Source: Eremophila alpestris peregrina (Eukaryota > Chordata > Aves > Passeriformes > Alaudidae). From it: a stretch of 64,000 bases of DNA. Positions 1 through 12,716 of this stretch are shown piece after piece (positions within the stretch are counted from its first letter, which is position 1; each line of letters starts with the position of its first letter). The translations under genes and the position numbers were made by a program. The DNA lies in the NCBI GenBank assembly GCA_009792885.1, contig WMCF01000121.1:1436909-1500908 (forward strand), in the 5' to 3' direction. The notes beneath the pieces are model-generated. The model ran no database searches, had not been told where the DNA came from, and was given only the letters and a program-made list of their open reading frames with translations.

Positions 1-164
1 ATAATAATTTAACAACAAAGTTTGCCTCTAAGTTTACTATTAAATTTAGGTTGTTGAATTGCAACTCTGCCACAAAACCAATATATTATGTATGCTATGA
101 ATATAATCCTTGAAAATTGTATTTTCTGAGCCAATGTGCAACTTAGCTCCCTGTGTATGTTCAG

Positions 165-257
165 ACACTCTCTGCTTACCACACTGGCGTTCTGGTGGAG
201 AAGTTAGTGGAGAAAGTTACAGAAGTGAATGCAGAAACAGCCCAACTCATTGCAAAA
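165..257 (+). CDS. Candidate internal coding exon (31 codons, phase 0/0) of an unidentified gene
   Basis: A 93-bp segment lies between an acceptor (TGTATGTTCAG) and a strong donor (AAAA|GTAAGA). Read from its first base it gives 31 codons without a stop: TLSAYHTG near the start, then VLVEKLVEKVTEVN, ending ETAQLIAK. The composition is protein-like: an amphipathic, charged pattern that suggests an alpha helix. The same frame meets a TAG in the flanking intron upstream. One other frame is also open but gives a Cys/Trp-rich product that looks less natural. The exon ends at a codon boundary, and the next candidate exon (60127) begins at one, so the two join in frame. I do not recognise the protein family. 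The exon call rests on splice signals, frame and phase, not homology. Confidence 0.72.
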
Positions 258-3200
258 GTAAGACATCCATCTATATTTAAAAGGTTATGCACAGCATAGG
301 GTTCAACTACTCAGGTTCAAAATAACTTAAAGCATACAGGGTTCAGAGCTTAGCAATAGAATGATATCTGGCACTCTTCCTGAATTAAATGCTAAATTGC
401 ATTAAATGGTGAATTTCACTGTTGGTAATTTCAGCATGAAATATCACTTAGAATTAATGCTCTTAGTTACTGCTTACTATTATTACTTAGTTACAAAATA
501 CTTTGGCTTTTGGAATAATGTTACTCTTATGAATTATGAAAATGGATAAACACTTCCCAATTTTTAGGGCAATTTGATAATGATAGTTGTTCCTCATGCC
601 TCTCTATCATCACAGGAGCTTACATGACAGGTTTTTTGTACAGTCTGTAAGTATGATTTGTGGGAACTTTATCCTTTTAATTCATATGTAGTCAACACAA
701 ACTGCAGACTTGTCAGTGGTCTTCAAGCAACACATTTTGTATAAACATATTTGCATTTATTTCCTGGACTGTTGATTTATAATATAATAAAGAATTATTT
801 AAGGTGAAAGAAATATATGCCAGAACTTATTGCAGATATTACAAATCCATTTAATGTATACTAAGAATGCAGTAGATCATGGAAGCTGTAATAAAGAAAA
901 TAAATTTTTTGTCTGGATTTGTCTTCCAAAAATGTTTTTTCCCCCTTTTTTTCCCCACTTGAAAGGTAAGGTATTTACCCTTTTAGTGTCCATAAAGATA
1001 GAGGTTTTCTGCAATGAAATATTTCTGCTTGGAATACATCTGCTAGGTCAAGGAGTTAAACTTAGAAATATCTCCACATTGAAAATTCACCTCTCAAGAA
1101 AAGTGCATGTATATGGACAAGGGAAGATCACGTAGCAGTAAACCAGGATGGAATTTTTTAGCAGCCACTGGCCATTAAATGTATTTTCTTTTCCCCTGAA
1201 TGCTGAGCTCATCTGTTGCCCGTTGGCAATGCTCTTTGTTAGGGGGTGGTGGAGGTGGGAGGCAGCAGGAGATCCTGCTCTCTGGAATGCCTCCAGCACT
1301 GTTCTGGCTGAGCAGAGCACAGTGCTGCTCTGCAGTGCTGCAGCACACTCTGTTACCTCTTATTTGTCATTGTTCTCATTAAGGCCTCCAGGGTGACTGA
1401 CCTTTTATACTGCCTGTGCTAAAACTGCTCGGGAGTGATACAGCCAACTCCAAACTCCAAAAAAATTGCTCATTACCTTCTTAATTCAGATGGCAAATGT
1501 AAATAGCTGGTATGTCGCCAGAGAGACTAATGTATGAAAACAAATTAAACCTGATAACCCATTGCTGGACCAAGTCAGACCCTTCACTTTACATCAAGAA
1601 AATAATGCATGAAGAAATGTATGAGAGCACTTGGCAAGGAATCTAAGGAGTTTTGTTAACATTTCACCAGTTTTATTTACAGGATATTTTTTTCCCTAAC
1701 ACAGATACACCACTAGTGACAAGCTACGTGTTCCAGAAACTACATGTATGTTACCAGTTTAAAAACTTCACATCTCATGTACACATGGCCTATTCTACAT
1801 TAAAATTCAGGCAAAAGAAAATGTTCTAATTTGTGGGTAAAGCCTGAAAAGCCTATGGATGATTCATCTTGAGGGAGCTACTGAAAAAGTTACACAACCA
1901 GTGCAGGAACTCTGGCATCCTCAGTACATTTATATGCTATTACCAGCTCATATTAGCAATGAGGGAGGACTTTATTCATGCCTTAAAACACAATGTTTGC
2001 AGAATGCTTCACCTGATACAAGACATGGTCTCTTTTGACTATTCCTGTGTCCATTCCTTCAAGATAGGTGCATATTTGTTTTCAGACTGATTCATCAGTT
2101 GCAATGTTTTCTTTCAGAGTTCTATCTTCACTATGCACTTACAGCAGGATTTATTGCATATTTTTACAAAAAATGGAAGAAATAAGACATTAGAAGAGAA
2201 CTCATGAACAGATGAAATTATATTTGGCTGTCAGGTGACTACGCTCAAAGATTAAAAGAAATATTTTATTTGACCCCACCTTAGGTTTAATCTGACATTT
2301 TTCCTCTGCATCTTCAATTCTGATGGAAATAGAAACAGAATTTTGCAGATCTAGAAGAAAATTGCTGCATTAATGTCCCTGTCTCTTGTTTTTTTATAGA
2401 GTTCATACTATCAACTTGCTTATAAATTCATAGCACTGTCATTATTTAAAAAATTGCACTATATCTTATGTATATCAAAGATTAGAGTAATTCACTCCTA
2501 CATATCTTATTGTACTTCTGCATGTTTCTCTCGCAGAAGACTTTGTCATTAAAACAGCAAAGCAACATTTTCTACCAGCAAGTCAATGATACTGCGGATA
2601 CAGTACTCACCTTTAAGTTTTTAGTCTCAGAGATTTCTGTACCTATTAAAAATCTTTGTTGTTTCTTAATAACAGCTATAGAGTTGTTATGCACTGAAGT
2701 GTCCATAGATTTTACTTGCTTGCTTTCTGAAACAGGATCTATTACTCCCTGTTTTATAGAGCTGTGGCTATCAACCATTACAGCACATGTTAAGTAGGCT
2801 TCCAAATTCAGCTCCTGATTTTCCAATTTTTCACCTTCTGATCATTGTTAAGATGCAGCATTGACATAAAAGCTTGCACTGTTATAATATTTTCTTTAAA
2901 TTTTAATTCACAAGCTGAAGGTTTAGGAGGTGGGAGATATAAAGTCATTGTGAGTGTCAATAGTAATTTGTTTCTACTCTGCACTACTGAATACTTCTTA
3001 TAGCAAAACAATCACTTTAGTTCTATAAGACTTCAGTTTAGCATGACTTTAGTTCTATGAGAGACTTCTCATAAAGAGGTAGGTATATATAGTGATGTAA
3101 CATACTCTTACTGGTTTAGAGAAAAAGAACTACTACTCAGTCATTTCTGTGAAGACATTTTCAGATAAATAAAGATAAATGACAACAGTTATAACACCAG

Positions 3201-6200
3201 CTTACTTGCATTTCAATGTAGCAAATATGACTTCCCAAATAAAATCTGTTATGTATGAGATTTATACATTTTATCTGAAGACACTGAAAGATCTACATTA
3301 CATCTACTTAGACCTAACTGAAGAAATTAACACAGGTGTATTAACTGATAATTTCTGACTTCTCTTGGAACCATGTTTTGTAGAATTGATAAGTGTAAAG
3401 GAACGTGTCTTAATGAAACTTGTCACAGCTCCATTTAGTAGAAATCCAACACTCAATGTGCAACAAGACAAAAAAGTTATAATGACAGTATTGCTGAAGA
3501 AGGCAAAGCAATATTTGCAAGGCCATTAGGCAAGCAGAACTTGTGAGAATCTGTCTGACAAAACGTTTCAAGAACAGAAGGTTCAAGAAAGTGCATACAA
3601 AGCAAGAAGTTGACAACGGAGTTCTGGTGACAGGAGTGGGGAACATGCATGTGTGAAAATGCATGAAGAGAGAGTGGTAATAAACTGGGAAAAGACTGGT
3701 GGAAAACTTCAGTATGGCAAAGAATAAGGAACTACCAAGCAAAGGGCTTCTGGAAGTGGGACCATTGCAGACTCTTGAAATGGAGCTAATAACATATCAG
3801 CAGACAACAGGGGGCTGACCAAAGGAAGCCATGTAGAACTGATAGTATAAAGATGTCTAATCTTACATTTATGATGGGTTTTTCCTTTGCATTCATAAAA
3901 TTCTACCAGTAAATGCTGTACAATTACCTGAAGCAAGTTTTTTTTCAACACACCAAAGTTCAGATTTTTTAGACTAATGCTATTATATTAGAACAATTGA
4001 GAAAACCATGACAATTTCATTCTTTATTCTCAGATTTTAAAATGTTATTATTCTAACTGGAAACTCATTTCTGACAACCCAGGAGGTATCCTTTCCTCAC
4101 ACTTCCAAGCTGGTTTGAGGGAATATGAGCAGGAGTTTGGAACTTTCTGAACAACAGGTGGCTTCCAGCTGGTACTTGATAGAAATATATTCTCAGCCAA
4201 AACAGGAAGAATAGAAAGAAGACAAAGTTTGGGGGATATATATTAGTACAGCATGCATTACCCGTATGTTTGCATACACAAAGATACATCTGCACAGAGG
4301 CATTCAGTCAATATTAACATAATCTAGGTAAATGAAAAAAAAAAAAGTTTCTGTAATAAAAATAGAATGTTCTGTGATACAACAACCGTCACTGAACATA
4401 CCCACCTCCTAAGTTATTCTCCATTTCAGAATAAAATTCAGGATACAGAGGATCACAATGAATGGGAAAATTGAAACTTCTACAGCACACTGTGATGATG
4501 TCTTGACACAAGAAAAGTCTTGAGTAAAATTTTCTTCTGTTGGACATCTGTATTTTTTGGATTATGTGATCTTTATATAACTGGGAATATTACACATCAA
4601 TTACAGAGGAAAAGACGTTAATTAATAATGCTACAAAAACACATTATATTTTGGGCTTTGTGTATTTCCTCCAATATTTGCTACACTTTGTTACAGAATG
4701 AACATCTTCAGTATTTCGCACATAAATATCCAGTGTGCTGTGTACAACATAAACAAAACCCCATTATCAAGCAGTTGTGCTTGGCAAAAACAAGAGCCTC
4801 CCCTCCATGCCAGACCTGAACCAAATTGTTATAAAAAGAGCTGATAACATTTTACAACTAACTCATTCACAAAACTTTTTTTTTTTCAGTTTTTTTCAGC
4901 TGGAAGTGACTTCTTCATTAACACGTCAGTCAGTGATCAGTACTCCCTACAGATATTAATTTTATTGACTCAAAACCAAAAAACATGTTCAGGCATTGAA
5001 TGGAAGGCACTGACTATTGCAACACAAGATAAGAATGAGTACCTCAGAAAAACAACAAGAGGCACAGAAAGTGAAGTCACATTCCATTCTCTATACATTT
5101 AGGGTTCTTGATTTTTATGAGCGCTTCTTTGGTCATTTTTGCTAGTTCCTAGGGCAACTGGAATTCTGGTTCTATTAATACAATAAAAATTCACTTCACC
5201 AACATAGAAAGTCACTAATACTATACGACTTTTATCACGTTACTACCTTTTTCATGGCGTTAGAAACTCTGTAGAGGACAGGAAAGTCACTGATCCTACA
5301 GCAAAGTCCCTAATAGAAAATAGCAGTTGCTAGTGTGCTATGAAAGATGCATTATTTCACAAGACCTAGAGCTTTATTTGTTATACTACCTGTTTCTGGT
5401 CCAGCCATAAATAACTGATGATTTTTGGGGTGGTTTTGGGTTTTTTTGGTGGTTTTTTTTTCTTGTTTTGTTTTGTTTTGGTATGGTTTTTTTTGAGAAA
5501 TAAGGTTTGGAGTTTTGCAAACCCTTTTTTTCTCAGTTTAACCTACAATGCACAAAATTAATGTCATTATAATACGTGGTTATGTTCTTTTTTACTTTAA
5601 AGATTTCAGTCTAAAAAGCAGGGTCTTATCTAAAGACTGCCTAGACAACTTAAACATTTTAGTTTTGTGGATTTAGTCCTTTTATAAATATACAGCATAG
5701 ACAAATGTTTAATAAAGTCCACTGTGACAGAGCCAGAAAGAGAGGTGCTTATGTGACTTCAACTTCCATATTCACATTTATTTCAAAATAACATTCAAAA
5801 GTTATCTAATATGACATCAGTCACAGAGTGTTTTGAAGTCATTTTCCTAATACCCTGACTGAGCCTTTGGGGAAGGACTGGGGAGAGGAAAAAAAGTTAA
5901 TTTAAAAAAATATTTTGCCTATCCTAATGTAAATTTTATCTAAATTATTTTTGTTAAAACTAGGACAGAGTTTTCTTTTTGGTTAAATCTGCATTAATGT
6001 CCATCATTCAAAACAACCTGTCTCAAAAAATATCTAGAGAACTCATTGACATATTTCCAGCTTAAAACTTTTGAAAAAATATTAAGTCCATCTGTTGTAA
6101 ATACCTACTTATTGAGAACTAAGTTCTATGTACAAATGAAACTATGGAACTGAGAATATTATCACAGATCAGAACTACAACATCAATGTTCTGAATAATA

Positions 6201-7700
6201 ACTCTCAAAATTGGAAACAAATTAACAGACAAAATATTTACAAACACAAATAATAAATCTCTATGCATATATGGTTCTGTAGCAAGTAGATACACTTTCC
6301 TCTGGTGTCAAGACACTGATACTTAAGATTTTTTCTTACAGAGTGGATATTCAGCCTCTTGCAGAATTATTTAGCCATTACAAAGACACAAATCTTGTGA
6401 CTTTGACAAGACACAAATCTGATCCAGAATAATAATTCCCCAGCCATTTTCAGGAGAAATGCTGTACTTCTGGAATAATACTCTCAGATCTCAATGATTT
6501 GTTGTCAGTATGCTCTCAATCCCAGACATTGTCAATGTACAACTTATTAACTCTCAAAGGAGAAGACAGTGAAGTGTCATAAGTCTCAAGCTTTGTGTTG
6601 TGTGTTAATTAGTTCATATTTATGCAGCTGTATGAATGAAGCTGGCCACTGGTCACAATTACCAGCTTTTTTATCTTGAATTCATGGGTATGAATCATAC
6701 TGGAACCCATTTGTCACCACCAATCACTTAGAATGACATTTTTCATTAGCATTCCAGATGTAGACTAGCTTCAGATTGATAATTATTTGATATTCTGGTA
6801 TTAATTTTTAATTTCAATACAGCAATTTGTTTAGCCATTGATATTATCCTATCACATTAGGATCACAAAATTAACTGAACATTTCATTTGAAAACATTAG
6901 GTGGCTAAGCTTGTAAGGAATGGTTTGTGCATTTCAGTCAAGTCAGTGATTAATTACTCACTATTAATAGAAATCCTGGTTTGAATTCCCTATTTTGCTT
7001 GTTTAGTTTGGCAAGAACATTGCACAAAAATGGAAACACATGTTTCCCTGATGGTGGTGTTCTAATCCCAGGAGTCCCAGAGTGCATTGTGAAATGCAGT
7101 CAATCATGTGGTAGTCAAACAAGAGATGGTTCTTTGCCTTCCCACTGTACGGGTCTTTCCACTGAGAGCGAAAGGTTCAGAAAGACCCAGACTTGTACTG
7201 ATAACCTCACCAACAATCATGGAATAATTTTTACCCAGAACATATGAGTAAAGAATGATAGTATCTAGAAAAGGCGACCAGTGCCCCACACCAGATAGAT
7301 ATTCTTCCTAGAATCTATGGTATTTTGATCCAAAACTTGTTTGGTGATCAAATACTGCAGATTTCAAAAGGAAGTAGCACACTGTTGTGCTACAGAAACA
7401 AAGAAACACAAAACCACCCAGCCACCACCACCCCCCACCAGGATACCAGTCCCTTCAGTGCTGTAGTCTGCAGAGCATCTTTGAAGCTTATTTTTCAAAA
7501 TTGACTACTTATTTCCAATATATTTACATACATACGTATGTGAAAATACAAACATATACTTGATGCTATATGCATCAGATAAAAATTTACCAAAATGGTA
7601 GTAAATACGCAGTTAAATATAGACTCTACCACTCAAAAGCATGCAAGCCAATTATGTAAGGTGAATGAAATTAATCGTACGTTATTACTCTGAACTGCAT
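258..7700. other. AT-rich intronic stretch without recognisable genes or transposons
   Basis: Only short spurious ORFs are present. A moderately GC-rich patch lies around 1230-1390. A G/T-rich low-complexity run (TTTTGGGTT-like with T tracts) lies around 5425-5500. No CR1 octamer tail, LTR terminus or RNA gene was recognised. Very old repeats could be hidden below eye resolution. Confidence 0.5.
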
Positions 7701-7767
7701 ATTTGACAGATATCAGTGACAAAATTTATCGCTGGGACCTGAGCTCTCTCTGTGTCCCAGAGAGGGA

Positions 7768-8296
7768 TGTGGCCACGATACTTCCCCTTCAGGAGCGAGT
7801 CCCTGAAGGAGGTCACCGGCTCAGCTAGCTCGGATGATTGCCTTAAGGAAGGCAGTTGGCTCAGCGATCTCAGAGATACACGTCAAAGGAGAGCGGGAGG
7901 CAAGCTCCTCACCAACAGGCCTGCATTAGAAAAGAGCCGGAGGCAAAAAGCTCCTCACACTGTAAGGGAGTAACTTAAATAACTTAGTAACAGGGAGGGG
8001 AAAACTTCAAACGAACCAATCAAGAGTAGCCACGAATGGGGGAGCAACGAAGGAACCAATAACAGCTTAGAAACCTGAATATATTAACTGAAGATATACA
8101 ACCTTGTTAATCTCCTAGGCCATCAAGTCCTAACGGCCTGGGAATCCTCCGAGGCCCTGAAAACATTTTGTTCACCTAGGATCCATTTTGAAAAATAAAA
8201 TAAAGCATACAAAACCCTTCCAAACTTCAAACTTCAACTTCCTCTGCCCTCCAAGGGAGGGCAAGCTGACCTGTGGTAGCATTCTGGGCTACCACA
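7768..8296 (+). mobile_element. Probable solo LTR (or fragment) of an endogenous retrovirus
   Basis: A GC-richer island in AT-rich DNA. Read on the plus strand it has the order expected of an LTR: two CCAAT boxes (near 8017 and 8055), a TATA-like TATATTAA near 8084, and AATAAA near 8197. It then has a U5-like tail ending GCTACCACA. The left end is uncertain; TGTGGCCAC at 7768 is the best TG start. The last 25 bases form a 9-bp perfect inverted repeat (TGTGGTAGC / GCTACCACA). No target duplication was found, so the limits are approximate. A minus-strand element starting TGTGGTAGCC at 8296 is the main alternative. Confidence 0.5.
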
Positions 8297-9246
8297 AAAA
8301 TTCTCTAATTTACCTTCTGATATATGAAAAACCCTGCTGGTTTTGTGTGTATTTTCTCTGTGACTCAGTTCCAGACATCAGGGTTTTCCCTCTATTTTCA
8401 TTGCACCCAAAGATTTTCCCACAAATATCAACCATTAGTAGGCAATAGCATTACCTCTCTTCTAACTTGTAAATCCACAGGTACAAAAGAGATTTTTAGT
8501 TTCAAAATGTCTGATTAAAAAAATATCAGATTCTTTTTGTAAGGTTATTCATGTTGTAAGAAAAATGTCCCTTACCATGACCAGATCTGTGATCTAAGCC
8601 TGAAGAAAAACACTTTCTCTCAGAAAATCAGTAGTTCACTATATCAATAGTTGGTTTCTTCCCTGTAGATACTTGTTGAGTATCATATTGTTGTCTGAAA
8701 CCAACACAGATAAAAATTATAGCCCTGCTGCAGCAATAACCAGGCAAATATCACCTCCAAAAACCTCAGGATAGCTTTCAGAAATAACAAGTCAGTTGGG
8801 TATAAATTGCCACAATTTTTTATAATGTAAATAATGTCAGAAGTTAATTCTAAGGCTTAACATATCCCAAAGATTTGTACTCCTAATGCACTCCTTTATG
8901 CTGCTACAGACACTTGAGATAACTCCAGCCAATATAGCTGATTTTAAAATATGTTTGAAAACATGCCTGAATGACCAAAGAGAGATTTCTGTGGCTTAGC
9001 TAAAGTAATGTGGAGGAAGAAAATACCCCTTCTAGCTGAAAAATTTCTCTGTGAATCTATCCAATAGGTGATGCCATTAATTCTAACAGAAATGTTTGCT
9101 AAAGCATTTTTACCTTCTCCACCACCAGGAGAGAATGAAAAATAAACTGCCAAGTAGAAATTTCTGGGCAGTAGTAGTAGTCCTGATCACCTCAAGAAAA
9201 TGAAAATAAAAACTCCAATTATTCAAATATTTCTCATTTTCATGAT
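8297..9246. other. AT-rich intronic spacer, nothing recognised
   Basis: Unique-looking sequence with short spurious ORFs only. Confidence 0.5.
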
Positions 9247-9743
9247 CATAGAATCAGAAAATCATAAATCTCCTGAGTGGGAAGGGACCCATCAAGATGA
9301 TCGAGTCTGACTCCTGATCCTGTCCCCAAGAGTCCCACTATGTGACTGAAAGCATTGTCCAAATGCACCTTGAACTCTGTCAGGCTGGTGCTGTGAGCAC
9401 TACACTGGGGAGCCTGTTCCAGTGCCCAGCCACTCTGTGGGTGAAGAAACTTTTCCCGATATCTGACCTAAACCTCTCCTGACACTGCTTCAGGCCATTT
9501 ACCCAAGTGCTATCACTGGTCACAAGAGAGAAGAGGTTTGTAGCTGCCTATCCTCTTCAGGTCCAATTGAAGTTGCAGACTGATGAGATCTCTCTGCAGG
9601 GCCTTTCTTAGTCTGAGGGAGTTGACAGCTCCTCTCAATTTTGTGTCATCATTGATCTTAGTGTTCATTCAAGTCATGCATCCAAGTAATTTATAAAGAT
9701 GTTGAAGACAGTTGGGCTGAGGATGGTGATGCCTTGGAAAGGC
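9247..9743 (-). mobile_element. CR1 LINE, 3' part (older copy), right end interrupted by an LTR
   Basis: The plus strand begins CATAGAAT CAGAAAAT, the complement of the ATTCTATG octamer tail of CR1. It continues with the typical complement of the CR1 3' end (GGAAGGGACCC, then CTGTTCCAGTGCC, then TGTGTCATCATTGAT and ATTTATAAAGATGTTGAAGAC). The element is therefore on the minus strand. It is diverged, has an internal deletion relative to the consensus I recall, and contains no usable ORF. Homology to CR1 resumes at about 10193, across an LTR insertion. Confidence 0.85.
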
Positions 9744-10192
9744 TGACCTGAAACAGAGACTGGACAGAGCTAGAGAATAAAGTAGATATTTGTTGAGAGA
9801 CCTCTAGGATACACCTTGAGCAGGACAAGAGCCTGGCCAAGGCTACACCCAAGGAGGACTACAAATGGTCACAAAATGGGACCCTGGTCACAATGTCTTA
9901 CACTTTTATAAGTTTTGGTCCATTGGCTTATTGAGGTTTAATTGTCCAATTACAGCTTCAGGCTGTGAGGTCTCATCCTTCTTGTTTCTCCCTTCAGTCC
10001 ACTGTTTATGCTTTTGGGCCTGACTCAGTGTCCTTGGTCTTGAACAGGAAAAGGATTTGTCTACCTACTCTGAAAAGAACTCACTAGCACTTAATATGAG
10101 GCTCAGAACTACAACCTAAGGCAGCACAGAATTTGAAAAACATTTAAAACTTAAGGCATCAATGGAGTCCTCTGTAACCCAAGAACCCAACA
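9744..10192 (-). mobile_element. Endogenous retrovirus solo LTR nested inside CR1
   Basis: On the minus strand the block begins TGTTGGGTTCTTGG. It contains a CAAT-type box and TATAAAA (plus-strand TTTTATAAG at about 9904-9912), and ends CTGTTTCAGGTCA. This is U3-R-U5-like organisation with TG...CA ends. CR1 sequence lies on both sides. The left junction could be 9744 or 9749. No clean 6-bp target duplication was visible, so the ends may be eroded. Confidence 0.65.
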
Positions 10193-10370
10193 CCAGTCTG
10201 ATTCAATATAACTTTGTGCCCAACCCAAGAGCTCACTCAGTTGCTCACCTATTGTATTATATGTTTATCCATCTGTGGGATGGGCATTTTTTCCATGGGG
10301 AATACTGGGAGAGACAGTGTCAAAAAATCTTATATTAATTGGGTTTCCTAGATCAACTACGTTAAAGTAA
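10193..10370 (-). mobile_element. CR1 LINE, continuation of the split copy
   Basis: CCAGTCTGATTCAATATAAC followed by GGGAGAGACAGTGTCAAAAA and TAGATCAACTACGT matches the complement of the CR1 ORF2 region that in the consensus follows the part ending at ~9743. This supports one CR1 copy split by the LTR. The right edge is approximate. Confidence 0.7.
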
Positions 10371-12434
10371 AACAATGTGAGAGTGAGGTACAAACGGAAA
10401 GAAGCCCTGGTGAAAGTTTAGTGAAGTCAAGCTAGAGTGATAGAATACCAAGTCGGTCAGACAGACTGTAAAAATTATCAGTCATACTGAATTCCCAGAT
10501 AAATTTTTTGTACAACAAAATAATCAAAATTACTCAATAACATATTTTAAAAGATGGGTGTTTTTCAAATTTTGTTTAAATATCTAAAAGCTCTCTCCTC
10601 AAGGAAGTTTATGCCCTTCAACCTGATCAGACAAAAATAATGGAAAAGTGATTTCATTACTAAATATTAATAAAACTCCAAAAGGTAAAATGACAATAGC
10701 ATGGTTTCTAGGAACAAAGGTCTTGACAAACAGGTTGATTGTCTTTCTCATTACTAGGTTATAAACTGTGCAAATATAAGTAATTCTGTTATTATTGTGT
10801 ATCTGCATTTCATTGCATTTGGCATGAGATTATGATTTTAAAAGCTTGCCTTCTAAGAAATTAGTAGACAACCTAGAAAGTTAATTCAGAGATATTTAGA
10901 AATTTGCCAACAATGTAATCTATTTTTCTAGCAGCAGAGATGAATTTTTAGTCAGAATTTATTTTTATAAATCAGCTAAATGTAAAGAATTTATTTTCAA
11001 TTTACATGTTAAAGCATTGTGAAGAATTGGAGGTAGCTTATGCAACAACATCATTTCTTTAGCCTGAAGATATTGATGGACTACTAAATGTTATTTAATA
11101 TTTTCTATTATTATCTGATGGTAAAAAGCAACACAGTTTTAGTTATATATGAACAATTATTTGATGGAAGAGACATTGTCTGGCTTCTTAGAATGGTGAG
11201 ATATTACTTACCCAGAGTTCTATCCTCAGGTTTATGGTATCACCAAAAGTATAACTGAAAGATAATGGAACAGATCCATGTATTAGAAAAAAATTCCTTT
11301 TAAAAACTCTGACCTGTGTGAGCTATTAAAGGGAAGACCCATCAATATTCCCTTTAATGAACTACACATGAAAAAAAAAATTGAACTTTTGTGGTTTTCA
11401 AGACTTTCTTATTAAAACAACAATTTAACATTATTATATTGCTGGAAGGGAAACTAGAGAAATCTTGTCTAGAGAAGTTTCAAAATTAAATGTAGTATCT
11501 TACTGTTAGGGTCAATGACACACTCAAAAACTTTCAAAATTTGATGAATATATTCAACATATATGATATGTTGTATCATGATGATATACGATGAATTCAT
11601 TCAACATTTCTAAAATAAGATTGGATATATCTCTTAGAGCTAATTTGAAGGAGTTTCAGAAGAAAATTAAATATTGGTTCTGTGTCATAGCAGAGATAGG
11701 TACCAAAACAGAACAGAACTTTCTGGTAATGGACTTCCACATTTCATCTCTTTCCCCTAAAGTGACCTGACTGGACCAACTACACTGATCCATACTGATT
11801 CCAAGTTTCTAATTTCAGCTGCACAACAGTGGATTTAAAGAAAGAAAACACCATAACTAAAAATGGTTATACTGATGTCCTTGTTTCTGAAGATTAGGGT
11901 TCATTGTTGTCAAGGTACAGTCCGAGAAGGAATCCCTCTGTTATATCATGTTTTCTAATTTTACTTGGAGGACCACTTGGATAAGGAAGAGGTCAGTATA
12001 ATCAGTCTTGGACAACTTCTGTGACCATGTCTTTGCATAACATAATCTATGTCTTTTTTTTTTTTTTTTTGTCAGCCTTTACCTCTCAAAATACCTTTCA
12101 GATAGTATAATATCATGTGTCACTAAAATCTTTAGAGACATAATTGAGAATTCTGTTAATAAGAAATGGACATAAATTACAGTCTAAGTGGGAGGCCTGT
12201 GATATATACCTTCTTAATTTCCTAATTCCATTACATATTTCAACTGGATAAATTCTCATAAAAATAATAAAAGTCAGATTCCAGATTTAATTTGTAATAA
12301 GAAAAGGGAAAAGGATGCAACAACAAAGCAACTGCATGTTACATGAAGTATTCTCTATATTTTGGCACTTAATTCCTAAATAAATGTTAATTCAACTAAC
12401 ATTTCTTAAATGTGGTTATTCACTATCCCAAATG
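10371..12434. other. AT-rich intronic spacer with a T20 run
   Basis: No gene or repeat was recognised apart from a homopolymer of roughly 19-20 T near 12054-12072. Confidence 0.5.
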
Positions 12435-12716
12435 TTATGTGAGCAGGAAGCAGCAGTTCCAACAACAAAAGGAACAGCAGAGAGGTTTAACATCTGGAAA
12501 GGAGTTCAGCAGGGCTGTGTTATACCACTGCATCTGCTCAGGCTTTATACTGAAATGGTAATGCACATTTATCTTGAGGGTTACAATAGAGGAATTCAAA
12601 TTAGAGGAAGCAAATTCTGTAGTATCAGGCATGCTGCTGATGTTGTTCTTATCACCGAGTCTGAAGAATCACTTTGCAAGCCAGTAATGAGAGTGGCTGT
12701 GGCTAGTTCAGAGTGA
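12435..12716 (+). pseudogene. Degenerate LINE reverse transcriptase fragment, RTE-like
   Basis: The plus frame ending at the TGA at 12714-12716 encodes a recognisable piece of a non-LTR reverse transcriptase. It has FNIWKGVQQGC (family GVRQGC motif), then LHLLRLYTEMVM (family LFNLYAEyIM), GIQIRG, and RHAADVVLITESEESL (family RYADDt-LmAESEEEL). The GVxQGC and LYxE features fit RTE/BovB-type LINEs rather than CR1, whose motif is GVPQGS. The YADD catalytic box has become HAAD, so the fragment cannot be an active polymerase. It has no N-terminal endonuclease or 3' end nearby. About 90 codons remain in frame. L1-type or another clade is the main alternative. Confidence 0.72.

Noticed and set aside
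7752..7973. 73-codon charged ORF
   Set aside because: Within the LTR-like block; no domain.
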